DNA from: Solwaraspora sp. WMMD406 | GTDB taxonomy: Bacteria > Actinomycetota > Actinomycetes > Mycobacteriales > Micromonosporaceae | Assembly: GCF_029626025.1 (NCBI RefSeq) | Contig: NZ_JARUBF010000001.1 | Location: 434,001 to 498,000, forward strand | Length of the DNA: 64,000 nucleotides | Direction: 5' to 3' | Shown: piece after piece, positions 26,698 to 36,103 of the stretch | How the letters are laid out: every line of letters starts with the position of its first letter | Position numbering within the stretch: the first letter of the stretch is position 1 | Position numbers and translations under genes: made by a program | The notes under the pieces: model-generated | The model's database searches: none | What the model was told of the DNA's origin: nothing | The model's input: only the letters and a program-made list of their open reading frames with translations

Positions 26698-26777
26698 TAG
26701 AAATAGAGGTCCGGAGCCTCCCCAGGACCCGGTACAGGGAAGCCCGGTGGCCTCGTGCCACCGGGCTTCGCTCCTGT
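26698..26777 (+). ncRNA. Candidate small RNA or leader hairpin ahead of the LOG gene
   Basis: A possible -10 (TAGAAA, 26698-26703) is followed within 40 bases by a very stable hairpin: AAGCCCGGTGG (26740-26750), loop CCTCGTG, CCACCGGGCTT (26758-26768), with ACAGG/CCTGT pairing outside it and TTT after. A smaller GGTCC/GGACC helix precedes it. It ends 27 nt before the LOG start, so it could be a short terminated transcript or an attenuator. No known RNA family was recognised. Confidence 0.4.
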
Positions 26778-26803
26778 TTGCGGCGGTACGGGAAAATGTG
26801 CCG

Positions 26804-28066
26804 GTGCCTACCCCACTGACGGCAGAGCTGCCGGCACCGCACGACACCACGCCGCACGACACCACGCCGCACGAAGTGGAGTCCCGCGAAGAACTCGACC
26901 ACCATCTGCGCGCCGGCAGCCTGGCCGGGCTCACCGTGCAGGGCCTACGGTTCGACGAAGCGCCGGTACCCGACCTGAGTGCCGTCGATCTCACCGACGC
27001 GCTCTTCCTGGGTTGCTCGTTCCCGTCCGCCGATGTCGAAGCGGACCTGGTCCGGCGCGGCGCGCACGTCGTACCGCCGTTCGCCGGGCTGCCGTACCCG
27101 ACCCATCCACCCCGCCTCTACACCCCCGCCGACCTGGCCGCCGGCTTCGCCGAGCACGGCGCCGACGGCATGTACGACAACCTGGTCTACCAGCACTTCC
27201 GCGCCCACGGCGGTGCCCTGCCCGAGATCCGGGAGGCGCTCGCCCAACGGCTGCACGACCACGCCATCGACAACGCGCTCGCCGACGCCACCCGGGACTG
27301 GATCGGCGCGTACGGGGCGGCCTCGGTGATCGGGGTGATGGGCGGGCACGCCGTACGCCGCGGTACCTCCGCGTACCGGCTGGCCGCGACCCTCGGCTGG
27401 GAGCTGGCCCGCGCCGGCCGCCTGGTCGTCACCGGCGGCGGACCCGGCGTGATGGAGGCGGCCAACCTCGGTGCCTACCTGAGCGGCCACGACGCCGACG
27501 ACCTGGCCGCCGCGATCGACCTGCTCGGCACCGCACCCGACTACGCCGACCAGCAGCCGTACACGGCCGCCGCGCTGACGGTCCGACAGCGGTACGCCCC
27601 GGCCGACGCCGCCGCGACTGGTGCCGACGCCGACCGCTTCGGCTGGGCGCGGGCCGGTGGGCTGGCCATCCCCACCTGGCTGTACGGGCACGAGCCAGCG
27701 AACCTGTTCGCCGGCCGGATCGCCAAGTACTTCTGCAACGCCGTCCGGGAGGACACCATCCTGCGGCTGGCCCGGGGCGGGATCGTGTTCGCTCCCGGCC
27801 GGGCCGGCACCGTGCAGGAGGTGTTCCAGGCGGCGACGAAGACCTTCTACGGCACCGACGGCGCCAGCGGCCCGTACGTCTTCCTGGACCGCTCCTTCTG
27901 GACGCAGACGCTGCCGGTGGAGACCGTCCTGGCGCCGCTGCTGGCGCTGTCCCCGGCCGGTGACCTGTCCGGGCTGATCCGGCTCACCGACGACGTCCAC
28001 GAGGCGGTCTCGCTCCTCACCGCCACCCCGGTGCCGGCAGTGGTGCCGGCCCAGTCGCGACACTGA
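26804..28066 (+). CDS. LOG-family protein (Rossmann-fold nucleotide-binding, TIGR00730-like)
   Basis: The 420-residue product starts MPTPLTAELPAPHDTTPHDT from GTG at 26804; GTG at 26798 is equally in frame. The C-terminal two thirds have the LOG fold: ASVIGVMGGHAVRRGTSAYR, RLVVTGGGPGVMEAANLGAY and GGIVFAPGRAGTVQEVFQAA. The last corresponds to the PGGxGTxxE motif, with G to R change but the catalytic Glu kept. LOG enzymes release free bases from nucleoside 5'-monophosphates, in some cases cytokinins. This is the long actinobacterial form with an N-terminal extension of about 130 residues. Its end overlaps the tail of a frameshifted gene on the other strand. Confidence 0.8.
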   Translation: MPTPLTAELPAPHDTTPHDTTPHEVESREELDHHLRAGSLAGLTVQGLRFDEAPVPDLSAVDLTDALFLGCSFPSADVEADLVRRGAHVVPPFAGLPYPTHPPRLYTPADLAAGFAEHGADGMYDNLVYQHFRAHGGALPEIREALAQRLHDHAIDNALADATRDWIGAYGAASVIGVMGGHAVRRGTSAYRLAATLGWELARAGRLVVTGGGPGVMEAANLGAYLSGHDADDLAAAIDLLGTAPDYADQQPYTAAALTVRQRYAPADAAATGADADRFGWARAGGLAIPTWLYGHEPANLFAGRIAKYFCNAVREDTILRLARGGIVFAPGRAGTVQEVFQAATKTFYGTDGASGPYVFLDRSFWTQTLPVETVLAPLLALSPAGDLSGLIRLTDDVHEAVSLLTATPVPAVVPAQSRH

Positions 28067-28971
28067 CCCCGACCCGGCACGACGATCGACTATCCGGCGG
28101 TCGGTCCGATTCATTGGATAACGTCCCGTCAGCCGTGGTTGGTGTCTGGTGAGCTGACCGTGGCCAACCGTGGGCGGAATGCGAGGTTCGGCTCGCCGTC
28201 TGCCGGTCGTCGGTGCGGTTGCTGCCGAGGATTGCTTCGGTTGCGGCATGGGCAAGGATGGCTTGGGTGGTGGCGGGTAGTCCGATCCGGTTCCAGTGAA
28301 AGATCACGTGTTCGGTGATGATCGCGCGTAGTCCGCGGGTGAGTGAGCCGGTGGCGCGCAGGCCGGCAAGGGCGGTGCCGGCGTGCGCGAAGGCGGTGTG
28401 CCAGTCGCTCGTGGTGTGGGAGTGGCCGAGTAGCAGGTGGCGGATCTTGTCGGTGAACGATTCCCAGGTGGCGGAGTCGGTGCGGGTGGCTGGGTGGGGG
28501 GTGGTCGGGGCGATGTTGTGCGGCGCGGGCCCAGACGTCGGCTTGTTCGTTGATGTCGAGTCCGGCGGCGCGCATCAGTGCGGTGGTGAGGATGAGTGAG
28601 TGTTCGCGTCGGTTGGTGGGTTGGTCGTGGAGGTAGGTGAGGAGGTGGTGGCTGTCGTGGTGGAACAGGGTGTGGGCGGTGTTCATCGCGTCGGGGCCGC
28701 CGAAGGTGTGGGTTTCGGGTTCGTAGATGTCGTGGGTCCAGGGGACGTTCTGGGTGAGGAGGCGGTGTGCGGGGTCGGGGTGGTCGGTGGGTGTTGCGGG
28801 CAAGTAGCGGATGCGCCAGGGTCCTTTGCGGATGAACCACCATGCGGTGATGAGGCCGGCGGTTTCGGCGGCGGGCAGCACGCTGCGTAGGTGGGGTATG
28901 GCGTTGTGTTCGCGTTCGTGGCGGCTGCGGCCGGGGTAGTCGATGGTCACCTGTTTCCAGACGGTGTCCAT
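28017..28971 (-). pseudogene. Thiopeptide-type (elimination-domain) lanthipeptide biosynthesis protein, frameshifted
   Basis: ATG at 28971 opens MDTVWKQVTIDYPGRSRHER and continues through ITAWWFIRKGPWRIRYLPAT and ADVWARAAQHRPDH. At a run of six G on the plus strand (28496-28501) the frame breaks. One base fewer gives PHPATRTDSATWESFTDKIR, then LLLGHSHTTSDWHTAFAHAG and EHVIFHWNRIGLP, running to about 28017. The family is the stand-alone domain that removes glutamate from glutamylated Ser/Thr to form dehydroamino acids. Without correction the product would be truncated in frame 1 at 28129 with a nonsense tail. Either decay, slippage-controlled, or a sequencing error in the homopolymer. Confidence 0.75.
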
Positions 28972-28994
28972 GGCGGGCCTTTCGTCAGTGCAGA

Positions 28995-30077
28995 TCAGTG
29001 CAGGAGGAGGCAGGCGTCCCACCCGGTCGTGGTGGTCGCTGCGGTGGCGAGTCGGGTGCCGCTGGTGCCCCCGAGAAGTCCGGCGGGCTCGTCGGCGTTG
29101 GTGGAGCTGGTGGTGCGCTGGTGCAGACGGGTCAGCGGCGTGACGGGTGTCGGGGTGAGCGCGTCGGCGGCGATGCGCCGGCCGACCGCGAGGAGGCCGG
29201 CGGTGCCGTGGCAGAGGCTGCGGTCGGTGAGTCGGCGGATCTGTTCGGGGTCGTTCACGCAGGTGGTGAACGCGGTGTCGGCGAGGTGGCGCCGGGGGGT
29301 GTCGTTCAGGGCGATGCCGGCCAGTTGCTGGGCGCGGGCGATGCCGGGGGTGCCGTAGCACCAGGAGGGCCGCAGTGGCTGTCGCTGCGCTGGTGTGCCC
29401 CGGTGTACGTCGTCGAGGGTGAGTGTTTGCGGCCACCAGGTAGCGCCGTCGGTGTGCTGCTGCCACCGGTCCAGCCAGTCACATATCCGCATGATCGCGG
29501 TGGTGTGTCCGTTGACGCTGATGCCGTCGCGGTGCGTGAGGGCGAGCAGTGCGAGGGCCCCGGTGATGCCATGGGCGAGGCCGTGGTTGGCGTGACCCCC
29601 ACGCGGTGGCGGCTGGTGGCGGTCGGGTCCGTTGGCGCACCACCAGCCGGGAAGGCCGTCGACAGGTTCGGTGAGGCGGACCAGGTAGTCGAGGACGTGG
29701 CGGAGCAGGTCGTGATCGCCGAGGCGGCGCAGGGCGACACCGAGGCCGGTCACGCCACGGATGAGGTCGTACTCGGCGTAATGCGGCCGGCGGCGGGAAT
29801 CGATACGGCGGTGGGCGGCGTCGAGCCGTCGGCGGGTCACGGTGGCGGTGCCGGACGCTGCGACGGTTCGGGCCCGCGCGAGCCGGGGGTGGTCGGCAGT
29901 GGCGAGGACGAAGGCGAGCGCGGGTGCGCCGTGGAAGAGGCTGGCGCCGTCGGCGATGCTGACGCCGTCGGCGGCGGCTTCCCGCAGGGCGGCGTACGCG
30001 GCCAGCCAGTCGCCGGTTTCCAGATGCAGCAGGGCGACCCCGGCCGCGCCGTCGGCGAGGGACTGCCCGCTGCTCAT
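28995..30077 (-). CDS. lanC: LanC-type lanthionine cyclase
   Basis: The 360-residue protein has LanC family features: a glycine-rich helical toroid with ANHGLAHGITGALALLAL, the zinc ligands SWCYGTPGIARAQQL (Cys) and RSLCHGTAGLLAVG (Cys-His), and a final LLGGTSGTRLATAATTTTGW segment. LanC adds cysteine thiols to dehydrated Ser/Thr to make lanthionine rings. Its ATG overlaps the lanB stop (ATGA at 30074-30077). All three zinc ligands are present and the frame is intact, unlike its two neighbours. Confidence 0.9.
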   Translation of the reverse strand: MSSGQSLADGAAGVALLHLETGDWLAAYAALREAAADGVSIADGASLFHGAPALAFVLATADHPRLARARTVAASGTATVTRRRLDAAHRRIDSRRRPHYAEYDLIRGVTGLGVALRRLGDHDLLRHVLDYLVRLTEPVDGLPGWWCANGPDRHQPPPRGGHANHGLAHGITGALALLALTHRDGISVNGHTTAIMRICDWLDRWQQHTDGATWWPQTLTLDDVHRGTPAQRQPLRPSWCYGTPGIARAQQLAGIALNDTPRRHLADTAFTTCVNDPEQIRRLTDRSLCHGTAGLLAVGRRIAADALTPTPVTPLTRLHQRTTSSTNADEPAGLLGGTSGTRLATAATTTTGWDACLLLH

Positions 30078-32849
30078 GAGGTCGCCTGGTGGGTGCGGGC
30101 GACGGCGCGGGCCAGCCGCAGGCAGTGCCGTTCGGAGGCGGGGTCGACGCCGATCATGCGGGCGTGGTGCAGGTGCAGCAGGTCAGCCAGCACCTGGTCG
30201 AGGTCGAGGCCGTCGGCGTGGGCGAGGTCCCGGTAGACGGACAGCGCCGCCGCACGATCATCGTCGCGATGTGGGGTGCGGACGAGGTCGAGTTGGGCGG
30301 GGTCGAGTCGCGGGCCGCTGCGGTGCGGGACGTGGTCGGTGAGCCAGCGTGGCCCGTCGCCGGTGAACGCGTCGGCGACGGCGATCATGCCGGCGGCGGT
30401 GACGGCCTGGCGGTCCGCACCGCAGACGCGGTCGCCGGTCAGCCGCCGTAGCGCTGTGCGGGAGTCAGCGGCGAACACGGCCTCGGCGGCGGCGAGCGTG
30501 GGTCCGGTGCCGTGGCGGGTCTCGGGCCGGTACGTATGCAAACTGTAGTCGTGCAGGACGCCGTCGTGTTCCAGGCGGTGTGTCCACTCGGCGAGGCGTC
30601 CGGCGATGCCGGCGAAGCTCGTCGCGTCGGGCAGTGGGATGCGTAGCCGCAGGTGGGGTTCGGGGTCGGGGTAGCGCAGGAACCACCAGCCCACCGGGAG
30701 CACGGGCGCGGTCTGTCGGGTGAGGTCGGTGAGGATGTCGTCGAGCCGCCCGTACAGCCGGGTTTCCAGCCACGGTGACGACGGCGCGGGCCGGTGCGCC
30801 ACGGCGGTCACGGCCCGGACCGGCCTGGCGCGCTCGGTAGGGCGGGTTGCTGGTGGGGTGTCGGTGAGGGTGAGCAGGATTTCGGCGGGCCGGTCGTCGA
30901 TCCAGCCGGCCGGGCCGGGCGCTTCGGTGACGACCGTCCGAGCATGTCGGTCGAGGTGGCGGCGCAGCACGACGAGGTGGGTGTCGTCGTCGAGGTTCAG
31001 GCGCAGCCGCACGTCATCGCCACCGCCGAGCAGGATCTCAGCCGGGAGCTGGTGGTGTTCGCGGTGCCGCTGCCAGGCGTCCCGCCACACCGGCCAGGGC
31101 ACACCGGGTGGGAGGATGTGTCGGTCGATGACCCATCGAGCGGGGTGCAGCACGCTGCGTCCGCGCCGCACCCGGGGCAGGAACGGCAGGTCGTGTGCCT
31201 GTCCCCAGTCGAACCGGCTGCAGGGTGCCGTCCACGCCGTCGAGATCTCGGTCAGGAACCGTGTCAGCGGCTGCTGCAGGTCGGGCAGCAGCACGCTGTT
31301 GAACAGCAGCGGCTCGACCGTCCGGCCGGTGCTGCGGGAGACCAGCCACAGCCGGCGGCCATCGCCGGTCACGGCGAGATCCGCGACTGTGTACGGCGGG
31401 TCGGGGTGGAAGTCCCCGACGGGCAGGACGGGCAGCAGTTCAGGTGTCCGCGCGAGCGGGGTCAGACGCGGGTCCAGCGGCGGACCGGACAGCTGCACCG
31501 CGTCCGCGTCGGGCAGCACGGTCGGCAGACTCCGGTAGACCTGCTGGAACGACGACAGCTCGCCGGGGGTGAGCAGGTGCAGGAACCGGCCGGCAGACAC
31601 CCCGGCATGGCGGGCGCCACTGGCCACGGTCAACGTGAACCTGCCCTGGTCCAGATCCCGTAGGGACGCGGCCGCGAGCGTGAACCGCAGCTCCGTGTGT
31701 GGCGTCGGCTGCCGGTCGTCGTCTCCCCGTAGCCGACCGACCAGGTCGTCGTCGAGGACGGCCTCGGCCCGGCCGTCCACCGCCGACCGCTGAGCCAGAT
31801 GGGCGAGCAGCCGGTCACGGGCCGAGAACCCTGCCGGCACCCGCCGGATCGACCCCCGGTATCCGGCGGGAAAACCCAGCACGTTCACCACCTCCCGCAG
31901 CGGCACCGCCGCTCCCGGACCCCACCGCTGGATGAAGGCACCGTGATACTCCACCCACCCGGGCGTAGGAGGTGCCACCGCCGCCAACGTCGCCGCCGCC
32001 CGACCCGCCTCGCGCAGAACCCGCCGCAGGCAGCGTCACCGACACGTCCAGACGCACGTCGGCCGCGACCCTCCCGCCGGGGTCGGGAACCGTACCGTGG
32101 CGGGCCAGGTGGGCCACCGGGTCGGTGACCGTCATCGCCGGCCGCAGCGCCGACAGCAGCACCCCCGACCGCACCAGCGTGGCCAGCATCCGCTCGGCCG
32201 CAGCCACCCCCGCCGGCGACGGCCCGCCGACCCGCCCCGCCAACACCGTGAACGCGACCGGCCGGGCGGCGGCGTCGATCACCGCCCGCACCGGCCCGGT
32301 CAACCGGACCTCGACGTCCCGCCTGCGGTCACCGTCGGTACGGGCGCAGGGCACCACCCACACCCCGCCACGCCGGTACCCCACCACGTTCGTCACCACC
32401 GCGACACCCCGCAGGACGGTCACGTCCTGCTCCGCGCGGGCGGTGACCTCGGCGACGAACTCGCCGTCCGGGCGGACGACCACCCGGTGCGCCCCGCCCC
32501 ACCGCACGCCCGCGTGGGCACCGAACTCGACCGGCGCCACCCCGGCGAAGACACCGAACGGCGTCGCCCGTGTCGTCCACCGCAGCAGGTACCGCACGAC
32601 CGTCTCGACCAGGCGACGCCACCGGCGACCCGACATCGGCTCGCCGGCCGCCACCCGGCCGATCCGTTCGGCGAGCTCCGGCGTGGCGGAGGCGACCGCC
32701 GCCGCGAAACCCGGCAACGCCCACACCTGCACCAGCCAATCCCGCCACGGCTCCGGCTGCTCCGATGTCAGGTCGGGCCAGGCCGGCACGGTCAGCCCGT
32801 CCGGGTAGGCGGCGGCTCTGACCAGGGCCGCACCCGCCGCAGGAACCAC
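30074..32849 (-). pseudogene. lanB: LanB-type lanthipeptide dehydratase, frameshifted near residue 276
   Basis: Two frames make one dehydratase of about 924 residues. The N-terminal part from GTG at 32849 has RATPFGVFAGVAPVEF and VVTNVVGYRRGGVWVV, typical of the glutamylation domain, and is in frame to VRLDVSVTLPAA. A CCC run on the plus strand (32020-32022) then has one base too many; correcting it gives REAGRAAATLAAVAPPTPGW, which continues in the second frame to 30074. The C-terminus has VLPVGWWFLRYPDPEPHLRL, the elimination domain. LanB uses Glu-tRNA to dehydrate Ser/Thr in the precursor. The second frame alone starts at 31987. Real decay or sequence error cannot be told apart here. Confidence 0.85.
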
Positions 32850-32870
32850 GACACACCACCGGAAGAAGAG

Positions 32871-32897
32871 GGGCCCGGCGTCCGGGACGCCGGGCCC
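32871..32897 (-). terminator. Hairpin between precursor gene and lanB (likely attenuator)
   Basis: Stem GGGCCCGGCGTC (32871-32882) pairs with GACGCCGGGCCC (32886-32897), about 20 nt after the precursor stop and 22 nt before lanB. Partial termination here would give more precursor transcript than enzyme transcript, a common design in lanthipeptide operons. Confidence 0.75.
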
Positions 32898-32917
32898 GAA
32901 ACGGCGTCGAATCCGTG

Positions 32918-33064
32918 CTACTTGCCGCCGCCGGAGCAGGCGTTCGACCCGGTGTTACCCGAGCCGCAGTTGTCGTCGGTGTTGGTGGCGTACCCGCCCG
33001 CTGCGGGGCCGGCGTCGACCAGGGTGATGTCCAGGTCGAACTCCTCGATTTCCGTGGTCTCCAC
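32918..33064 (-). CDS. lanA: FxLD-family lanthipeptide precursor
   Basis: A 48-residue peptide from GTG at 33064: METTEIEEFDLDITLVDAGP then AAGGYATNTDDNCGSGNTGS and NACSGGGK. The leader motif EFDLDI is the FxLD signature. The core has two Cys (33, 43) and several Ser/Thr, enough for two rings, plus a TDDN patch where the FxLD methyltransferase could act on Asp. AAGGGA stands eight bases upstream, inside the end of the methyltransferase gene. The gene is shorter than typical gene-calling cutoffs and easily missed. Confidence 0.9.
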   Translation of the reverse strand: METTEIEEFDLDITLVDAGPAAGGYATNTDDNCGSGNTGSNACSGGGK

Positions 33065-33079
33065 TCGCGTTTTCCCTTC

Positions 33080-34318
33080 TCATGCGGGGTTGAAGGTGAG
33101 GACGACACGGCTGTGCCGCTTGTCCAGCACCGTCCCGGCCGGCAGGTCACCGTCGGGAGTAGCCGCGGGCAGCACCTGCAACGCCGGGGCCGGCTCGCCG
33201 CCGTCCACCCAGTCGCGCATGTGCGCCACCATCCGCTCCGCCGCAGCGGCGGCGTCCGGCCCGTGAGCACACGCACCCACATCGAACCGGTCCCCGGTCC
33301 AGGCCAGCGCCGACCGGTAGGAGAACGTGCCCTCGTGCAACGCGGCCGGCGTACCGAACCGCCACGCGGGCGCCACCACGCCCGCGTCGACCGCTTCCTG
33401 CTGTGCCGACAGCACCACGAACTGATCCACCTCAGCGGACAGACGCACCGCCAGCCACAGATCCAGATCCGCCAGCACGGTACGGGGCGGCAGACTCACC
33501 CCGGCCCACACCTGCTCACGCGGCTGCGACAGCAACCCGGCGACCGACTCCGCCGACACCGGCTGGTCCTCGTCCAGCCGCAGATGCACCCCGTCGGCGA
33601 TGTCGACATAGCGCATCTCGTGCGCACCGGCACCCTGCATCGACACGAACCCACACAGACGCTGACTGTGGCTCACCAGCCGGTCACCGACCCGACGCAA
33701 CGCCCACGACCGGGTCATCCCGAACGTCCGCAACGGCACCACCAGCACCCCGTCCTCGGCGAGCTGCGCGACCCACGACTCCGGGACATCCCACGCCCCC
33801 GCCGTCACGATGATCAGGTCGAACCGGCGACCCGGCTCGATCGGCCGCTCGGCGTCGGCACACACCACCGTCACATCGCCGTAGCCCGCAGCCGCCAGAC
33901 AGGCCACCGCCCGCTCCGTCACATCCGGATCGATGTCCACCGTCGTCACCGAACCCGACGGGCCCACCAACTCCCGCAGCAACGACGCGTTGTAGCCACC
34001 CGAACCGACCTCCAACACATGCCGACCGAGCAGGCCGCCATCGAAGGCATCAGCCGCCTGACCCAGCATCTCCGCGATCAACCACGGCGCCGACACCGAA
34101 CTCACGGTCTCCGCACCCCGCCGCTTCGTGATGACCGCGCTGTCACCCCGATACGCCTCCTCCAACGGCACACCCGGCGTGTACAACTCACGCGGCACCA
34201 CCCGCAACGCCGCCTCCACCTCCGGCCGCATCGTCAGACCCTTTGCCGCATGATCAGTGACCAACCCATCCACCATCGCCGCCCGCAGACCATCGCTGGT
34301 CACCATGTCGACACTCAT
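33080..34318 (-). CDS. FxLD-system methyltransferase (protein-isoaspartate methyltransferase-like)
   Basis: The 412-residue protein opens MSVDMVTSDGLRAAMVDGLV and carries a PCMT-type SAM domain: RRGAETVSSVSAPWLIAEML, HVLEVGSGGYNASLLRELVG, VTTVDIDPDVTERA and FDLIIVTAGAWDVPESWVAQ. A C-terminal domain of about 180 residues is specific to the lanthipeptide-linked form. Known relatives methylate Asp in the cyclised core to promote succinimide and isoaspartate formation; the DD pair in the precursor core is a possible target (inference). It is the first gene of the cluster, 15 nt ahead of lanA. Confidence 0.85.
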   Translation of the reverse strand: MSVDMVTSDGLRAAMVDGLVTDHAAKGLTMRPEVEAALRVVPRELYTPGVPLEEAYRGDSAVITKRRGAETVSSVSAPWLIAEMLGQAADAFDGGLLGRHVLEVGSGGYNASLLRELVGPSGSVTTVDIDPDVTERAVACLAAAGYGDVTVVCADAERPIEPGRRFDLIIVTAGAWDVPESWVAQLAEDGVLVVPLRTFGMTRSWALRRVGDRLVSHSQRLCGFVSMQGAGAHEMRYVDIADGVHLRLDEDQPVSAESVAGLLSQPREQVWAGVSLPPRTVLADLDLWLAVRLSAEVDQFVVLSAQQEAVDAGVVAPAWRFGTPAALHEGTFSYRSALAWTGDRFDVGACAHGPDAAAAAERMVAHMRDWVDGGEPAPALQVLPAATPDGDLPAGTVLDKRHSRVVLTFNPA

Positions 34319-34705
34319 CCGCTACGCCACTCCCCATCTGTCACGGCCGCCCATCCGGACGACCCGCTCGGTCGGATCGCTGCCCGGTCCTGAACACATC
34401 TTCGCGACCACCATCTGAAGCCCCACCGTTCCCAGCAGGTCGCGGTGATCGTGCGCCACAATCCCCAGACGCAGACAAGGCGCTGGATCAAAGGTTGGTC
34501 GCATCCACTCAACGCCTGAACGTCGATGTCGAACACCCTCGACACGAATCCTCGACAACGTCCCGCCACTCTGTTTGGGCCGGCCGGGATACCGCTGTGC
34601 GGGCCGGGTGTGACCCCGGTCTCGATTGTCGGCTAGTGTCGACGTGCCGTGAGGGGTACGTGGCGAATGGTGATCTGCACTGCGATGACGGTGGAGGGCT
34701 TCCTC
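34319..34705. other. Divergent promoter region between lanthipeptide operon and XRE-TPR regulator
   Basis: No convincing gene was found. Open frames on the minus strand are Trp/Cys/Arg-rich background. The GTCGGCTAGTGTCGAC stretch (about 34630-34645) could include a -10 (TAGTGT) for the plus-strand regulator. GGGGAG precedes the methyltransferase start on the other strand. Confidence 0.4.
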
Positions 34706-36088
34706 GTGGATCCGCAGCAGCTCAGTGACGTGAAGCGGGCGCTTGGACGTCGGCTCGCCGGATGGCGTAGGACGCGCGGGCTCACCCAGGATGACGTGGC
34801 ACGGCGGGTACACAGCACTCGCAGCACCGTGGGCAACGTCGAATGCGGCCGGCAGGTGGTTGACCGGGTCTTCTGGGTACAGTGCGACTCGCTCCTCGAC
34901 GCCGGCAGCGAACTGATCTCCGGCTACGACGAATACCGGGCTCTCGAAGCACGGCTTAAGGAAGAGAAGGCCGAGGCGGCTCGTCAGGCGCGGTGGAAAG
35001 CTGTCGACCCCCGGGTGCTGGCGCAAGCGAGTCCAGCGGACGTGGTCCCCGGCGCTCGTGCGCTGGCGGCATCACCTGCTGGCGAGCGCCTCTCCCAGGG
35101 TGATGGTCACGACGGTGTAGGGACCGGCTCGTCGGTGGGTGGCGACGACGTTGAAGGGTTGCGTCGCTCGCTCAATGAGTTATTGAGTTCGGGATCGATG
35201 ACCTCGGTCGGGCTGGACGAGTGGGAACAGGTCGTCGCCGGGCACGGCCGTGCGACGCGAGACCGCCCAACCGCTGTGCTGCTCGCCGAGTTCGTCGCTG
35301 ACCTCGGCGAGTTGAGAGAGGTCATCGGACGTCATCCGTCGGCTTCCACCCTGCGTCGCGTGACCAGGATGGCCTCGCAAATGTCGGGTCTGATGTGCCT
35401 TGTTCTGTGCAGGGTCGATGACCGGTCGGCCGCCCACCGATGGGCACGCACCGCTCGGCTCGCCGCCGTCGAAGCAGGAGACCCGGTGACGCGCTCCTGG
35501 GTGCTCGCTCAGGAAGCACATGTCTACTACTATGGCGCGGACTTCCGGGAGACGATCGACCTCGCGCGGCACGCGCAGGAGATCGCCAGGCAGGCGTCGG
35601 TGGGAACTGCCTTGGCGGCGGCGGTCGAAGCACGGGCGTACGCCGCGACGGGACAGCGCGAGCAGACCCGGACCGCGTTGGGACGCGCCGAGGACATGCT
35701 GTCCCGCCTCGAAGGAGACGACCTCAATTCCTCCGCGTTCGGCTACAGCGAGGCCCAGCTGCGGTTCCATGAGCAGAACGCCTACACCCGTCTGGGCGAT
35801 GTCGAGGCGGCACTCGCCGTCCAGGATCGGGCGCTGGAGCTCTGTCCACCCGCCGACTACACCGACTGGGCACTGACCCGACTGGATCGCGCCACTTGTC
35901 TGACTGTCACGGGCCATGCGTCCGACGCTCTGGACCAAATCGCGGACACGATCGGCAGCCTCGACGAGGCGAAGCGTCAGGGCATAATCGCCGAGCGGGC
36001 GCGTCATGTCCTTGACGCGCTGCCCGCGACGCAACGTTCCGCGTCGACCGCAGGCGACCTGCGAGCGCTGTTGACGACGGCCAGATAG
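34706..36088 (+). CDS. XRE-family regulator with TPR-like C-terminal domain
   Basis: The product is 460 residues from GTG at 34706 (MDPQQLSDVKRALGRRLAGW), chosen because GTGGAGGG ends eight bases before it. The N-terminal helix-turn-helix is RTRGLTQDDVARRVHSTRST VGNVE split across its second helix, followed by a linker rich in charged residues. From about residue 160 there are helical repeats (AHRWARTARLAAVEAGDP, FRETIDLARHAQEIARQASV). Such regulators often sit beside FxLD lanthipeptide genes and are likely to control them through a peptide or small ligand bound in the repeats. It starts a plus-strand unit with the GNAT gene, 15 nt apart. Confidence 0.8.
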   Translation: MDPQQLSDVKRALGRRLAGWRRTRGLTQDDVARRVHSTRSTVGNVECGRQVVDRVFWVQCDSLLDAGSELISGYDEYRALEARLKEEKAEAARQARWKAVDPRVLAQASPADVVPGARALAASPAGERLSQGDGHDGVGTGSSVGGDDVEGLRRSLNELLSSGSMTSVGLDEWEQVVAGHGRATRDRPTAVLLAEFVADLGELREVIGRHPSASTLRRVTRMASQMSGLMCLVLCRVDDRSAAHRWARTARLAAVEAGDPVTRSWVLAQEAHVYYYGADFRETIDLARHAQEIARQASVGTALAAAVEARAYAATGQREQTRTALGRAEDMLSRLEGDDLNSSAFGYSEAQLRFHEQNAYTRLGDVEAALAVQDRALELCPPADYTDWALTRLDRATCLTVTGHASDALDQIADTIGSLDEAKRQGIIAERARHVLDALPATQRSASTAGDLRALLTTAR

Positions 36089-36103
36089 GAAGGCTCAAGG
36101 TCC

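Noticed and set aside
26701-26780. Cobalamin riboswitch, because of GGGAAGCCCGGTG
   Set aside because: The following AATCCGG and the CCCGCxACTGT B12-box parts are absent; the bases form a plain hairpin instead, and the downstream gene is not a B12 gene.
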